36,560 bases of DNA from Clostridiales bacterium (GCA_015069565.1 SVIJ01000012.1:1-36560), one strand, 5' to 3'; positions 24,148 to 33,706 are shown, counted from the stretch's first letter. The notes: generated by a model from the sequence alone, not told the origin. Program-made: numbers and translations.

Positions 24148-26475
24148 ATGAAGAAAATTCTCCCCGAATATGCGTTTACGCAAGAACAACTGAATACCAT
24201 AGCGGATCTTGCGGCAAGCGCAGGCTTGACGGAAAACGTCACGCGCATTTTATACGCGCGCGGAGTGGATACTGCGGACAAGATCCGTAAGTTCATGAAC
24301 CCTTCTTCCAAGAACTTTCTCGATCCCTTTCTGATGAAGGGGATGCGCGAAGCGGTGGATATGATCACGCAGGCGCGTGACGAAGGAAAGACGGTGGCGG
24401 TGTTTGGCGACTACGACGCGGACGGTATTTGCGCGTCTGCCATTATGTATCACGCTTTGAGAGTGTTCGGCATTGAACCCCACGTCTACGTCCCCGAGCG
24501 GACGGACGGCTACGGCTTGTCCGAAGAAGTGGTGGATAGGGTGTTTGAAGATTGCAATCCCGAGCTGTTCATCACGGTTGACTGCGGCATTTCCTGCGCG
24601 AAGGAAACGCAGTATATCTACGAGCTCGGTTGCGACGTGATCGTCACCGACCATCACGAGCTTCCCGAAGTTCTTCCCGATTGCGTGATTGTCAATCCAA
24701 AGCTGAAAGACGATTACCCGTACGACAATCTTTGCGGTGCAGGGGTAGCCTTCAAGCTGGCTTGCGCCCTGCTTGGCGAGCGCGCCTACGAGTGGTTGGA
24801 TTTCGCCACCCTTGCTACGGTTGCGGACAGCGTTCCGTTGCTTGGTGAAAACCGTGATATCGTCACGGAAGGCTTGAAGCTCTTTAACCATTCCATTCGC
24901 CCGTGTTTTACCGAGCTCATCGGCAAGACGTACGACGCGATCACTGCGCAAACGCTTGCGTTCAACCTTGCCCCCCGTATCAATGCGGCAGGCAGAATGG
25001 GTGACGCGCGTGCGGCGTTCGAGCTGTTTATCACCGAAAACGCGGTGGATATTTACGAGCTTTCCGTCAAGCTTTGCGCCTACAACACCGAGCGCCAAAA
25101 ATACTGCGACGAATTATATTCGTCCGCGAAGGCAAAGCTCAAAGAAAAGGGCGCGTACGGAAACGTAATTATGCTCTCGGACGAGAGCTGGAATACGGGC
25201 TTTATCGGCATTGTTGCGGCGCGTATTGCGGAAGAATACAACCGCCCGACCCTACTTTTTGTCCATCACGGCGATATGCTCAAAGGGAGCGCGCGAAGCA
25301 TTGAAAACGTCAATATTTTCACCGCGCTGAAAAATTGCAGCGAGCATATCGAAGAGTTCGGCGGCCACGCGCAGGCGGCGGGTATCAACATCAAAGTGGA
25401 AAATTTTGCGGCGCTGGAAAACGCGCTGAACGAAGAAATTGCCAAGACGTATACGGCGGAAGACTTCGAGCAAACGCTCTACGTCGCGGAAGAAATCCTT
25501 TCCCGATTCCCTGAAAAGTTCGCCAAGGAGCTTGCTATGATGGAGCCGTACGGCGTCGGGCACAAACGTCCGCAATTTTGCATTTCGGCGGGGGCATGTA
25601 TGGCTCGACCGCTCAAAGCAATGTCGCCGCACCTGTCCGTCAAGAGCGAGTTTATCGACCTTGTGTATTTTTCGGGCGCGAAGAATTTGCAAATCATCGA
25701 AAGCGACGTTAGAAAGAAAATCGTCTTTGAAGTCAACCTTTCCCGATTCCGTGGCAGGGTGCAAATCAAGGGCTATATTCGGGATCTTCTCTACGACGGA
25801 AGAACGGGACGCAGAGTGGCGGAGCGCATTTTTTCCAACGGCATCGCGCGCTTTTATGCGGAGCGCCCCGAAGCGGAAATTGTCGAGCTCACCACCGAGC
25901 AAACCAAGCAGCGCATCGCGCAAAAGCTTGCGGAAAGCCCTTACGGGCTTTGTATGATCGCATCCGATCGCCGCACCCTACGTATGTATGAAGAGCTGGA
26001 AGGGCTGCCGTGCGATCTGTTCTATCCTTCTTCTCGCAACGTTGCGAACCTTTTGATTATTTCCCCCGCGCCCGACGTTGATCTTTCGGGATATCGGGAT
26101 TTCATCTTCTTGGATACGCCTGGGGATTACAATTTGGCAACGCTCACGGGCAAGACGGTGTACGTCAACGGGGAAATTTGCGGCTATAAGATGTTTGAAG
26201 GGCTGGACACGGCAAGAGAGAGCCTACTGGAAATCTATTCCGCTTTGCGCAGGGAAATCAACCGCCTTTCAGGCGGTTGCGCGGAAGACTTGGCGGCGCA
26301 AGGGGAAAGCATGGGCTTTGACCGTAGAGAGTTTATCTTTGCGCTCAACGTCTTTGAAGAGCTTGGGCTCATCTCATTTGCGGACGGAAAGCTTACCGTT
26401 TATCGCGGCGTGAAGGCAGATTTGCAAAACTCAGGCATTTACCGCAAGGTATGCCATTTACAAGAAAACGAATAA
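24148..26475 (+). CDS. recJ: Single-stranded-DNA exonuclease RecJ
   Basis: This 775-residue DHH-family exonuclease degrades single-stranded DNA 5' to 3' in recombination and mismatch repair. The DHH phosphoesterase motifs are present: DYDADG near residue 88, VDCGIS, DHHE near 168, and the DHHA1 glycine motif GGHAQAAG near 405. An OB-like region follows and a long C-terminal extension (about 570-775) as in Bacillota RecJ. AAGGA precedes the ATG. It begins a run recJ-rel-MBL-hemZ common in Clostridia. Confidence 0.95.
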   Translation: MKKILPEYAFTQEQLNTIADLAASAGLTENVTRILYARGVDTADKIRKFMNPSSKNFLDPFLMKGMREAVDMITQARDEGKTVAVFGDYDADGICASAIMYHALRVFGIEPHVYVPERTDGYGLSEEVVDRVFEDCNPELFITVDCGISCAKETQYIYELGCDVIVTDHHELPEVLPDCVIVNPKLKDDYPYDNLCGAGVAFKLACALLGERAYEWLDFATLATVADSVPLLGENRDIVTEGLKLFNHSIRPCFTELIGKTYDAITAQTLAFNLAPRINAAGRMGDARAAFELFITENAVDIYELSVKLCAYNTERQKYCDELYSSAKAKLKEKGAYGNVIMLSDESWNTGFIGIVAARIAEEYNRPTLLFVHHGDMLKGSARSIENVNIFTALKNCSEHIEEFGGHAQAAGINIKVENFAALENALNEEIAKTYTAEDFEQTLYVAEEILSRFPEKFAKELAMMEPYGVGHKRPQFCISAGACMARPLKAMSPHLSVKSEFIDLVYFSGAKNLQIIESDVRKKIVFEVNLSRFRGRVQIKGYIRDLLYDGRTGRRVAERIFSNGIARFYAERPEAEIVELTTEQTKQRIAQKLAESPYGLCMIASDRRTLRMYEELEGLPCDLFYPSSRNVANLLIISPAPDVDLSGYRDFIFLDTPGDYNLATLTGKTVYVNGEICGYKMFEGLDTARESLLEIYSALRREINRLSGGCAEDLAAQGESMGFDRREFIFALNVFEELGLISFADGKLTVYRGVKADLQNSGIYRKVCHLQENE

Positions 26476-26535
26476 GCTATAATGGTTATGTACCGCCGCG
26501 CGTCGGTGGGAAAATAAGTAGTGTAGGGGTCGAAT

Positions 26536-28671
26536 ATGTACGAAACGCTCCAAAAAATTCAAGAAGTTTACGTTGGCGAAGATAGGGAAAGCCTTCTTCG
26601 CGCTTACGCGTACGCAGAAAAAGCGCATTCCGCGCAAAAACGCGCGTCAGGTGAGCCGTACTTTATCCATCCCTGCGCGGTGGCGAAGATCTTGATTGAC
26701 TTGGGGATGAACGCTCCGACCATCTCCGCCGCCCTTTTGCACGACGTAATTGAAGACACGGAAGCCACCGAAGAAGACATCAAGCGTGAGTTTGGGGAAG
26801 AAGTCTTGAACTTGGTGGCAGGGGTCACCAAGCTCGATAAAATCGAATTTAAGTCCCAAGCGGAAGCGGATGCGGAAAACTTCCGCAAAATCTTCGTCGC
26901 GATGGCGAAGGACATCCGTGTTATCATCATCAAGCTTGCGGATAGATTGCACAATATGCGTACGCTCGGCGCGCTTTCGCATGAGCGTCAACAAAAAATG
27001 GCGCAGGAAACGCTGGATATCTACACGCCGCTTGCGGGTAGACTGGGTATTTCGCAGCTCAAATGCGAGCTGGAAGACTTGTGCTTGAAGTACCTTGACC
27101 CCGAAGCGTACGAATACCTGTCCACGAACATTCACGAACGCCTTTCTCAGCGCAAAGAGCTGATTGAACGGGTGATTGCGGAGCTTCGCGGCTTGATGGC
27201 GCGGGATAATATCGAAGGGGAAGTGTTCGGGCGGCCCAAGCACTTCTATTCCATCTATAAAAAGATGAAAAACAAGGGGCTTTCCATCGACCAAATCTAT
27301 GATTTGTCGGCGGTGCGTATCATCGTCAAGGACGTTCGGGAATGCTATACCGTTTTGGGGGAAATCCACGAACACTGGATGCCCATTCCTGGACGTATTA
27401 AGGACTATATCGCCACCCCGAAGCCCAACAAATATCAATCGTTGCACACGACGGTAATGACGTCGTTCGGTCAGCCTGTGGAAATCCAAATCCGTACGGA
27501 AGAAATGCACCGTATTGCCGAGTTCGGTATCGCGGCGCACTGGAAATACAAGGAAGGCAAGACGGCGGAAGAAAACACCGAGTTCCAAAACAAGCTGGCT
27601 TGGGTTAAGCGCGTGATGGAATGGCAGGGGGAAATGAAGGGCTCGCAGGAGTTCGTCGATGCCTTAAAAACGGAGCTTTACAGCCACGAGCTGCTCGTCT
27701 TTACGCCGCTTGGCAAGGTGATTTCCTTGCCCCCCGAAGCAACGCCTATCGACTTCGCGTATGCCATTCACTCGGAAGTCGGCAACCGTTGTACGGGTGC
27801 GCGCGTCAATTCCCGTATCGTGCCTTTGACAACAAAGCTTGCCGTGGGCGACGTCGTGGAAATCATCACTTCGCCTACGTCGAAGGGCCCTTCGCGTGAC
27901 TGGCTGAAAATCGTCAAATCGGCCAGCGCCCGCGCGAAGATTAAGCAGTTCTTTAAGAACCTGCTGCGCGACGACTATATCCGCGACGGTCAAAACCGTC
28001 TGGAAGAAGAAGCACGTAAAAAGGGCTACACCCTTTCCACGCTTTTGAACGATGAATCCTTCGAACGGCTCATCGAACGCTTCTCGTTCACCGAGTACGA
28101 CGAAATGTACGCGGCGGTGGGTTATGGCTCGGTATCTGTGGGGCAGGTGCTTGTCAAACTCATCGACCACTATAAAAAGAAGAAGCCGCAGGAGTTCTCG
28201 ATTGCCGAAGGCGGCATCAAAAAAGCGCCGAGCAACGGCATTTTGATCAACGGCGAAAGCGGAATGCTCGTGCGGTTTGCAGGCTGTTGTTCGCCCGTTC
28301 GCGGCGACGCGATCGTTGGATATACTTCTCGCGGTAGGGGTGTGGTGGTACATCGTGCCGACTGCGTGAACGTCCGCAACGTCGAAGAAGGCAGACTGCT
28401 TGCCGCGTCTTGGGTGGAGCAGGTGGCGGGCAGCCGCTACAACGCGCATATTTCCATTCGCGCGCAGGATCAAGGCGCGGCGCTGTCCGTGCTCTCTTGC
28501 GTGGTGGCGGATATGAAGCTTTCCATCTCGGCGGTCAACGGTAGAATTGATAAAAACGGCGACGCGATCTTGGAAGCAAGCGTATCTCTTTCGGACGTAT
28601 CCGAGCTGGATTTGCTCATCAAGAAGATGCTTGCCGATAAGCGCATCTACGACGTGCACAGGGGGGCTTGA
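26536..28671 (+). CDS. rel: Bifunctional (p)ppGpp synthetase/hydrolase Rel
   Basis: This 711-residue stringent-response enzyme makes and degrades (p)ppGpp. The N-terminal HD hydrolase domain has HPCAVA and the HDVIED motif (from residue 69). The synthetase domain contains GRPKHFYSIYKKM and YQSLHTTV. A TGS domain begins near residue 387 (LLVFTPLG). A conserved Cys-rich segment (FAGCCSPVRGD) and a C-terminal ACT domain from about 634 complete the family architecture. The stop TGA overlaps the ATG of the next gene (ATGA type). The 60 bases before the start show no structure. Confidence 0.97.
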   Translation: MYETLQKIQEVYVGEDRESLLRAYAYAEKAHSAQKRASGEPYFIHPCAVAKILIDLGMNAPTISAALLHDVIEDTEATEEDIKREFGEEVLNLVAGVTKLDKIEFKSQAEADAENFRKIFVAMAKDIRVIIIKLADRLHNMRTLGALSHERQQKMAQETLDIYTPLAGRLGISQLKCELEDLCLKYLDPEAYEYLSTNIHERLSQRKELIERVIAELRGLMARDNIEGEVFGRPKHFYSIYKKMKNKGLSIDQIYDLSAVRIIVKDVRECYTVLGEIHEHWMPIPGRIKDYIATPKPNKYQSLHTTVMTSFGQPVEIQIRTEEMHRIAEFGIAAHWKYKEGKTAEENTEFQNKLAWVKRVMEWQGEMKGSQEFVDALKTELYSHELLVFTPLGKVISLPPEATPIDFAYAIHSEVGNRCTGARVNSRIVPLTTKLAVGDVVEIITSPTSKGPSRDWLKIVKSASARAKIKQFFKNLLRDDYIRDGQNRLEEEARKKGYTLSTLLNDESFERLIERFSFTEYDEMYAAVGYGSVSVGQVLVKLIDHYKKKKPQEFSIAEGGIKKAPSNGILINGESGMLVRFAGCCSPVRGDAIVGYTSRGRGVVVHRADCVNVRNVEEGRLLAASWVEQVAGSRYNAHISIRAQDQGAALSVLSCVVADMKLSISAVNGRIDKNGDAILEASVSLSDVSELDLLIKKMLADKRIYDVHRGA

Positions 28672-29291
28672 TGGAACGGTACAAAATCTATCCGCGCGGC
28701 TTTGGCGCGAATACCTATATCCTGACGGCGGATGGAAAAACTGCGGTGGTAATCGACCCTTCGTCCTATACGGTCGTGCGGGAGCTTGCAGAGCGTGAAC
28801 TCGTACCTGCCTACGTCCTTTTAACCCATTGTCACTTTGATCACGTGATGTTTGCGGCGGATTTGCAGGCGAAAGGGGCAAAGGTCGTGTGCCTGGATAA
28901 GGAAAAGGCAAACGTCGGCTCGAAGGTGGCGCTCTTTGCCTTGGCAGGCGTGGAAGAGAAGCCGTTCACGGTGGATAAGACGGTGACGGACGGCGAGCGT
29001 TTTACGCTTGCAGGGATGGAGTTTTTGGCGATGTCCCTGCCTGGGCATACGTCGGGGAGCGCGGCGTATCTTACGGAAAACGGCGGTGAAAAGTGGCTGT
29101 TTACAGGGGACGTCTTGTTTGAAGACAGTATCGGCAGGACGGATTTCCCTACGGGCTCGCTTGCGGATATGCGCGAAAGCCTGCGCATTTTGAAAAATCT
29201 CGAAGGGGAATACCTGATTTTTAGCGGTCACGGCGAAGATACTACGCTCAGCCGCGAAAAGGCGAAAAATATCTATTTACTGGATGCCTAA
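28671..29291 (+). CDS. Metallo-beta-lactamase fold hydrolase (glyoxalase II-like)
   Basis: This 206-residue cytoplasmic hydrolase has the full two-metal site: H53-x-H55-x-D57-H58 (THCHFDH), H126 (PGHTSGS), D147 (FTGDVLF) and H187 (FSGHGED). The closest well-known group is hydroxyacylglutathione hydrolase-like enzymes; in glutathione-poor Clostridia the true substrate is unknown. It is translationally coupled to rel (overlap at TGATG) and is followed three bases later by hemZ, as in many related genomes. Confidence 0.93.
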   Translation: MERYKIYPRGFGANTYILTADGKTAVVIDPSSYTVVRELAERELVPAYVLLTHCHFDHVMFAADLQAKGAKVVCLDKEKANVGSKVALFALAGVEEKPFTVDKTVTDGERFTLAGMEFLAMSLPGHTSGSAAYLTENGGEKWLFTGDVLFEDSIGRTDFPTGSLADMRESLRILKNLEGEYLIFSGHGEDTTLSREKAKNIYLLDA

Positions 29292-29294
29292 ATT

Positions 29295-30668
29295 ATGCTT
29301 ATAACCGATTGCAAATTTTTAGAAAACGAATTGATGGACGTCGTGCGTTTGTTTGAAAAACGCCCGACGTCTATTTGCCATTCCTTCCGTTTCGAAGGGG
29401 GCGTATTTTACAACGCCTTTACGGTGGACGGGAAGGATTATTCCTTTGTAGACGAAGGGCAGGTACGCGATGAAATCGAATATAAGCGCTTAGAGCGCCG
29501 CTTTGCCAAGCTTGCCTTGTACCGTATTTTGTCCGAGCTTTCGGGGGAAAAGATGCCTTGGGGTGCGCTGACGGGGATTCGTCCTACGAAGATGGCGTAT
29601 ATGGAAAAGCACGCTGGCAGGGATTATCACGAGCTGTTTGCCAAGATGCAGGTCAGCGGCGAGAACGTAAAGCTTGTGGACGATATTTTGGCAGCGCAGG
29701 CAGGGATCTATTCGACGGGGGAAGGCGCGGATTTGTTTATTTCCATTCCCTTTTGCCCGACGAAGTGTGCCTATTGTTCGTTCATCACCGCGCCCATCGA
29801 CAAAATCCGACATTTTCTTGCGCCCTATTTGGCTTGCTTGGAAAAGGAGCTTGCGGCGATTGCGCCCCTTTGCGGCAATTTGCGCAGTATCTATATCGGC
29901 GGCGGCACGCCGTTCGTTTTGAGCGAAGAAGAGCTGGAACGGGTGCTGAAAGCTACCGCGCCGCTCGTGCGCGAAGGGGTGGAATACACGGTGGAAGCAG
30001 GCCGCCCCGACGTGTTCACGGACGGAAAATTGCGGCTTTTGCAGGAATACGGCGTCAACCGTATCTGTATCAATCCACAATCCTTTTCGGACGAAACCTT
30101 GCGAAAAATCGGCAGAAAGCATACGGTTGCGGACGTGTATAAGGCGTTCGAGCTTTCAAAAAAATACGGCTTTATCATCAACGTGGATTTGATTGCAGGG
30201 CTGGAAGACGAAGACGTGGAAACCTTCCGTCGAAGCGTAGAGCTTGCAGTGGAAACGGGCGCGGACAACATCACGGTGCATTGCCTTTCCTTGAAGAGCG
30301 GGGCGAAGCTCAAAGAAGAGCTTTCGCGCGTGGAAAACGGGTTCGTCGCGGACATGGTAGCCGTTTCTCGTGAAATTCTATCGGCGGCAGGGTATATTCC
30401 GTACTATATGTACCGTCAAAAATATCAGGCGGGCAACAACGAAAACGTCGGCTGGACGAAGCCTGGGCGCGCGTGCGTATATAATATTGACGTGATGGAA
30501 GAAACGACGGACAATATCGCGGTGGGCGCAAACGCGGTTTCTAAGCGAGTGTTTGACGGAGGCGCGCGCATCGAGCGGTTTGCGTCGCAAAAGGATTTGA
30601 AAACGTATATGGAAAAGCTGGACGAAACGATTGCAAAGCGCTACGAATTCTTCACAAAAAACCCCTAA
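29295..30668 (+). CDS. hemZ: HemZ-type radical SAM coproporphyrinogen dehydrogenase-like protein
   Basis: This 457-residue radical SAM protein has C-x3-C-x2-C in CPTKCAYC, the glycine-rich IYIGGGTPF and the HemN-type INPQSF and NVDLIAGLEDE segments. The N-terminal roughly 150 residues are the extension typical of the HemZ subgroup. By family it relates to oxygen-independent haem synthesis, but no other haem genes are in the window and many HemN relatives act elsewhere, so the reaction is uncertain. It starts three bases after the preceding stop with no clear ribosome site, suggesting coupling. Confidence 0.9.
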   Translation: MLITDCKFLENELMDVVRLFEKRPTSICHSFRFEGGVFYNAFTVDGKDYSFVDEGQVRDEIEYKRLERRFAKLALYRILSELSGEKMPWGALTGIRPTKMAYMEKHAGRDYHELFAKMQVSGENVKLVDDILAAQAGIYSTGEGADLFISIPFCPTKCAYCSFITAPIDKIRHFLAPYLACLEKELAAIAPLCGNLRSIYIGGGTPFVLSEEELERVLKATAPLVREGVEYTVEAGRPDVFTDGKLRLLQEYGVNRICINPQSFSDETLRKIGRKHTVADVYKAFELSKKYGFIINVDLIAGLEDEDVETFRRSVELAVETGADNITVHCLSLKSGAKLKEELSRVENGFVADMVAVSREILSAAGYIPYYMYRQKYQAGNNENVGWTKPGRACVYNIDVMEETTDNIAVGANAVSKRVFDGGARIERFASQKDLKTYMEKLDETIAKRYEFFTKNP

Positions 30669-30750
30669 AAAATGCGAAAAAAACCGCAAAAAACGGGCAA
30701 AAATTCGTTAAAAAATAGGCAAAATTTTTGCAAAAACGCGTGCAAAACGT

Positions 30751-30779
30751 TTTACATTCTTATAAGAATGTGGTATTAT
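30751..30779 (+). promoter_or_regulatory. rpsO promoter with an 18-bp palindrome in the spacer
   Basis: TTTACA (30751-30756), a 17-base spacer and TATTAT (30774-30779). Inside it lies the perfect palindrome ACATTCTTATAAGAATGT (30754-30771), which overlaps the -35 and almost reaches the -10. That is a natural place for a repressor dimer. Confidence 0.75.
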
Positions 30780-30790
30780 AGTAATAGCGG

Positions 30791-30828
30791 CTACAAGGCA
30801 CGTCGATTCTCCACGCGTGACTTTGTGG
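30791..30828 (+). promoter_or_regulatory. Hairpin in the rpsO leader
   Basis: CTACAA (30791-30796) pairs with TTGTGG (30823-30828), and CACG (30799-30802) pairs with CGTG (30816-30819). S15 is known to bind and repress its own leader in several bacteria, so this may be the autoregulatory site; I cannot match it to a specific described class. Confidence 0.45.
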
Positions 30829-30861
30829 TACGAAATACATTCCATAGGAGACTAAATTAAA

Positions 30862-31116
30862 ATGGAAAAGAACGAAATCATTGCAACCTATGCTACTCAC
30901 GAAGGCGATACGGGTTCTCCCGAAGTGCAAATTGCGCTTTTGACGTACAGAATCAATCACCTGAACGAACACTTGAAAGTAAACAAGCAGGACAACCATT
31001 CCCGTCGCGGGCTTTTGAAGATGGTTGGTAAGCGTCGCGGCTTGCTTGACTACCTTAAAGAAAAGGATATCATGAGATATCGTGCTATCATCGAAAAACT
31101 GGGTCTTAGAAAATAA
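30862..31116 (+). CDS. rpsO: Small ribosomal subunit protein S15
   Basis: This 84-residue ribosomal protein binds 16S rRNA early in 30S assembly. The conserved [13 protein letters not shown], the [23 protein letters not shown] basic segment and the final YLKEKD..RY region are all present, and the length is standard (about 88). AGGAG precedes the ATG. The rpsO-pnp order is widely conserved. Confidence 0.98.
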   Translation: MEKNEIIATYATHEGDTGSPEVQIALLTYRINHLNEHLKVNKQDNHSRRGLLKMVGKRRGLLDYLKEKDIMRYRAIIEKLGLRK

Positions 31117-31123
31117 GCAATCG

Positions 31124-31155
31124 AAAAAGGGGGGCGTTTTTCCGCACCCCTTTTT
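31124..31155 (+). terminator. Terminator between rpsO and pnp
   Basis: AAAAAGGGG (31124-31132) and CCCCTTTTT (31147-31155) enclose an inner GCG/CGC pairing. A clear intrinsic terminator eight bases after the rpsO stop means pnp depends on read-through or on its own promoter. Confidence 0.85.
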
Positions 31156-31200
31156 ATCGTTTTTTTGGTGATTTTGCAAACCAACTTTCGGATTTTCAGC

Positions 31201-31275
31201 CTACCAAAGGAAGCAGTGCTTTTTGGGTAGGGGGGAACTCATATAAAAACCCTGCGTCGTTAGGCGACGGCGTGG
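31201..31275 (+). promoter_or_regulatory. Structured leader of pnp
   Basis: Two hairpins precede pnp: a long imperfect one (31201-31230, CTACC with GGTAG outside and AAGC with GCTT inside) and CCC-TG-CGTCG-loop-CGACG-GCG-GGG (about 31250-31275). A weak -10-like TATAAA lies at 31242-31247 with no good -35. PNPase of other bacteria controls its own message through a leader stem, so this may be similar. Confidence 0.4.
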
Positions 31276-31317
31276 GACAAGAACAAAAAAGAATTACAGT
31301 ATAAGGAGAAAAAACAA

Positions 31318-33420
31318 ATGCCTAATTTAGAAAATGCAAGAGTATTCAAGACGAACTACGCTGGCAGAGAACTGACGGTAGAGCTTGGCAAGTACGCTGA
31401 ACAAGCGAACGGCGCGTGCTTGGTTCGTTGTGGCGATACGGTGGTAAACGTCACCGTATGTATGGCGGAAAAGCCCAGAGAAGGAATGGACTTCTTCCCC
31501 CTTTCCGTAGACTATGAAGAAAAAATGTTCGCTGTGGGTAAGATCCCCGGCGGTTTCAAAAAGCGTGAAGGCAGAGCGTCCGACAAGGCGATCCTTGTAA
31601 GCCGCTTGATCGACCGTCCCATCCGTCCTTTGTTCCCGAAGGGAATCTTCAACGACGTAGTGGTGGTTGCTACCGCGCTTTCCGTAGATCCCGACATCGC
31701 TCCCGAGCCCATCGCTATGATCGGTTCGTCCATTGCGTTGTCCATTTCCGATATTCCTTGGGCTGGCCCTACGGGTTCGGTAATCGTTGGCTGCATTGAC
31801 GGCAAATACGTGATCAACCCCACGGTAGAAGAAAAGGAAAAGAGCACCATTCACCTTTCCTTGGCTGGTACGAAGGACGCAATCCTGATGATCGAAGCAG
31901 GCGCGCTTGAAGTCACCGACGAAGAAATGGTTGGCGCGATCATGTACGGTCACGAAGAAATCAAGAAGGTTTGCGCTTGGATCGAAGAAATCGCTGCGGT
32001 TGCAGGCAAGCCCAAGATGGAAATGGAGCTTTACAAGATCCCCGAAGATTTGGATGCGGCTGTAAAAGCATACGGCTACGATAAGCTCTATGCGGCGCTT
32101 GACACCTTCGACAGACAGGAAAGACAGGCAAGACAAAACGCTGCGGAAGCGGAAATCATCGAACACTTTGCGGAAATCTATCCCGATCAAATGCGCGAAG
32201 TGAAGGATTCCATCTACTATATCGTAAAGGGAATCGTTCGCGCGAAGATTTTCGATAATGGCGTTCGTCCCGACGGCAGAACGCTGAAAGAAGTTCGTCC
32301 CATCTGGTGCGAACACGGCGTTCTTCCCCGTGTACACGGCTCGGCTGTGTTTACCCGTGGCCAAACGCAGGCGCTCACCACCTGTACCCTTGGTATGCTC
32401 GGCGAAGCGCAGAAGATGGACGGTCTTGACGAAGAAACGGAAAAGAGATATATGCACCAGTACAACTTCCCCGGCTACTGCACGGGCGAAGCGAAGGCTT
32501 TGAGAAGCCCCGGCCGTCGTGAAATCGGTCACGGCGCTTTGGCGGAACGCGCGCTTGTTGCGGTTATCCCCGATGAAGCGGAATTCCCCTACGCAATCCG
32601 CGTGGTATCCGATATCATGTCTTCCAACGGTTCGTCCTCGATGGCGTCCGTTTGCGGCTCGACGATGGCGCTCATGGATGCAGGCGTTCCCATCAAAGCG
32701 CCCGTAGCAGGCTGCGCAATGGGTTTGATTAAAGACCAAGAAACGGGTGAATATGTGATCCTTACCGATATTCAGGGTCTTGAAGACTTCCTTGGTGACA
32801 TGGACTTCAAGGTAGCAGGTACGGAAAAGGGTATCACCGCTATCCAGATGGATATCAAGATCAAGGGTATCTCTAAGGAAATCATGCTTGACGCTATCGC
32901 GCAGGCGCAGGACGCAAGACGTCACATCCTTGGCAAGATGCTGGAATGTATCCCCGAAGTTGCTCCCGCGCTTTCGGTGTACGCTCCGAAGATCATTTCT
33001 TTCCAAATCAACCCTGAAAAGATCGGCGACGTTGTTGGTAAGCAGGGTAAGGTTATCAACAAGATTATTGAACAGACGGGTACGAAGATCGACATCGAAG
33101 ACGACGGTACGGTATGTGTGGCTTGCTTCGGCGACGTTGCAAACGCAGAACGCGCGAAGGCGATTATCCAGTCGATTGCACACGATCCCGAAGTTGGCGA
33201 TATGTTCGTAGGCGAAGTTGTTCGCGTGCTTTCCAAGGTAGGCGCGTTTGTAGAAATCGCTCCTGGTAAGGACGGTATGGTACACATCTCTCGCTTGTCC
33301 GAAAAGAGAGTCAACCAAGTGGAAGACGTGCTCAACATCGGCGATAAGGTGAAGGTAGAAATCATCAAGATCGGCGAAAAGGGTATTGATCTCAAGCTTC
33401 TTGAAAAGTACGAAGACTAA
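31318..33420 (+). CDS. pnp: Polynucleotide phosphorylase
   Basis: This 700-residue enzyme performs 3'-to-5' phosphorolysis of RNA in mRNA turnover. Two RNase PH-like domains are present; the second has the GRREIGHGALAERAL active-site segment and SDIMSSNGSSSMA. A KH domain (IGDVVGKQGKVINKI) and a C-terminal S1 domain (VGEVVRVLSKVGAFVEIAPGKDG) follow. The domain order and length are fully standard. AAGGAG precedes the ATG. Confidence 0.98.
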   Translation: MPNLENARVFKTNYAGRELTVELGKYAEQANGACLVRCGDTVVNVTVCMAEKPREGMDFFPLSVDYEEKMFAVGKIPGGFKKREGRASDKAILVSRLIDRPIRPLFPKGIFNDVVVVATALSVDPDIAPEPIAMIGSSIALSISDIPWAGPTGSVIVGCIDGKYVINPTVEEKEKSTIHLSLAGTKDAILMIEAGALEVTDEEMVGAIMYGHEEIKKVCAWIEEIAAVAGKPKMEMELYKIPEDLDAAVKAYGYDKLYAALDTFDRQERQARQNAAEAEIIEHFAEIYPDQMREVKDSIYYIVKGIVRAKIFDNGVRPDGRTLKEVRPIWCEHGVLPRVHGSAVFTRGQTQALTTCTLGMLGEAQKMDGLDEETEKRYMHQYNFPGYCTGEAKALRSPGRREIGHGALAERALVAVIPDEAEFPYAIRVVSDIMSSNGSSSMASVCGSTMALMDAGVPIKAPVAGCAMGLIKDQETGEYVILTDIQGLEDFLGDMDFKVAGTEKGITAIQMDIKIKGISKEIMLDAIAQAQDARRHILGKMLECIPEVAPALSVYAPKIISFQINPEKIGDVVGKQGKVINKIIEQTGTKIDIEDDGTVCVACFGDVANAERAKAIIQSIAHDPEVGDMFVGEVVRVLSKVGAFVEIAPGKDGMVHISRLSEKRVNQVEDVLNIGDKVKVEIIKIGEKGIDLKLLEKYED

Positions 33421-33427
33421 AATAGGA

Positions 33428-33453
33428 CGCGGAGCGAAATGCTCCGCGTTTTT
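33428..33453 (+). terminator. Terminator after pnp
   Basis: CGCGGAGC (33428-33435), loop GAAAT, GCTCCGCG (33441-33448) and TTTTT. Confidence 0.92.
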
Positions 33454-33466
33454 AATAGGTGATTAA

Positions 33467-33706
33467 ATGAAGGAATGGAATGAAAAAACCGCAACCGTGT
33501 TGCTCGATGAAGACCGTTATCCGCGTGGCGCAAACCACCCCACGCGGCACATCGAATACGCTTGCCTTTGCGGCAAGGGAAAAATCGTACACGAAAGAGT
33601 GCCTGGATTTGACGATTACTGGACGAAAATCAAATGCACAGTCTGCAAAAAGAAATATGAAATTCGTTCGGGCTGTGGGTATATTTGGGAGCTTGTGGAA
33701 AAATAA
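33467..33706 (+). CDS. Small zinc-ribbon-like protein of unknown function
   Basis: This 79-residue protein has two cysteine knuckles, C33-x-C35 and C57-x2-C60, plus C70, in a layout like a small zinc ribbon. It has no signal peptide or membrane helix and is basic between the knuckles. AGGTGA precedes the ATG, which lies 14 bases after the pnp terminator stem ends, so it may be expressed by read-through. Coding is supported by the ribosome site and the cysteine pattern. I do not recognise the family. Confidence 0.7.
   Translation: MKEWNEKTATVLLDEDRYPRGANHPTRHIEYACLCGKGKIVHERVPGFDDYWTKIKCTVCKKKYEIRSGCGYIWELVEK

Noticed and set aside
31327-33318. 663-codon open frame on the minus strand
   Set aside because: It lies entirely antisense to pnp, an unmistakable gene, and has no domain features.
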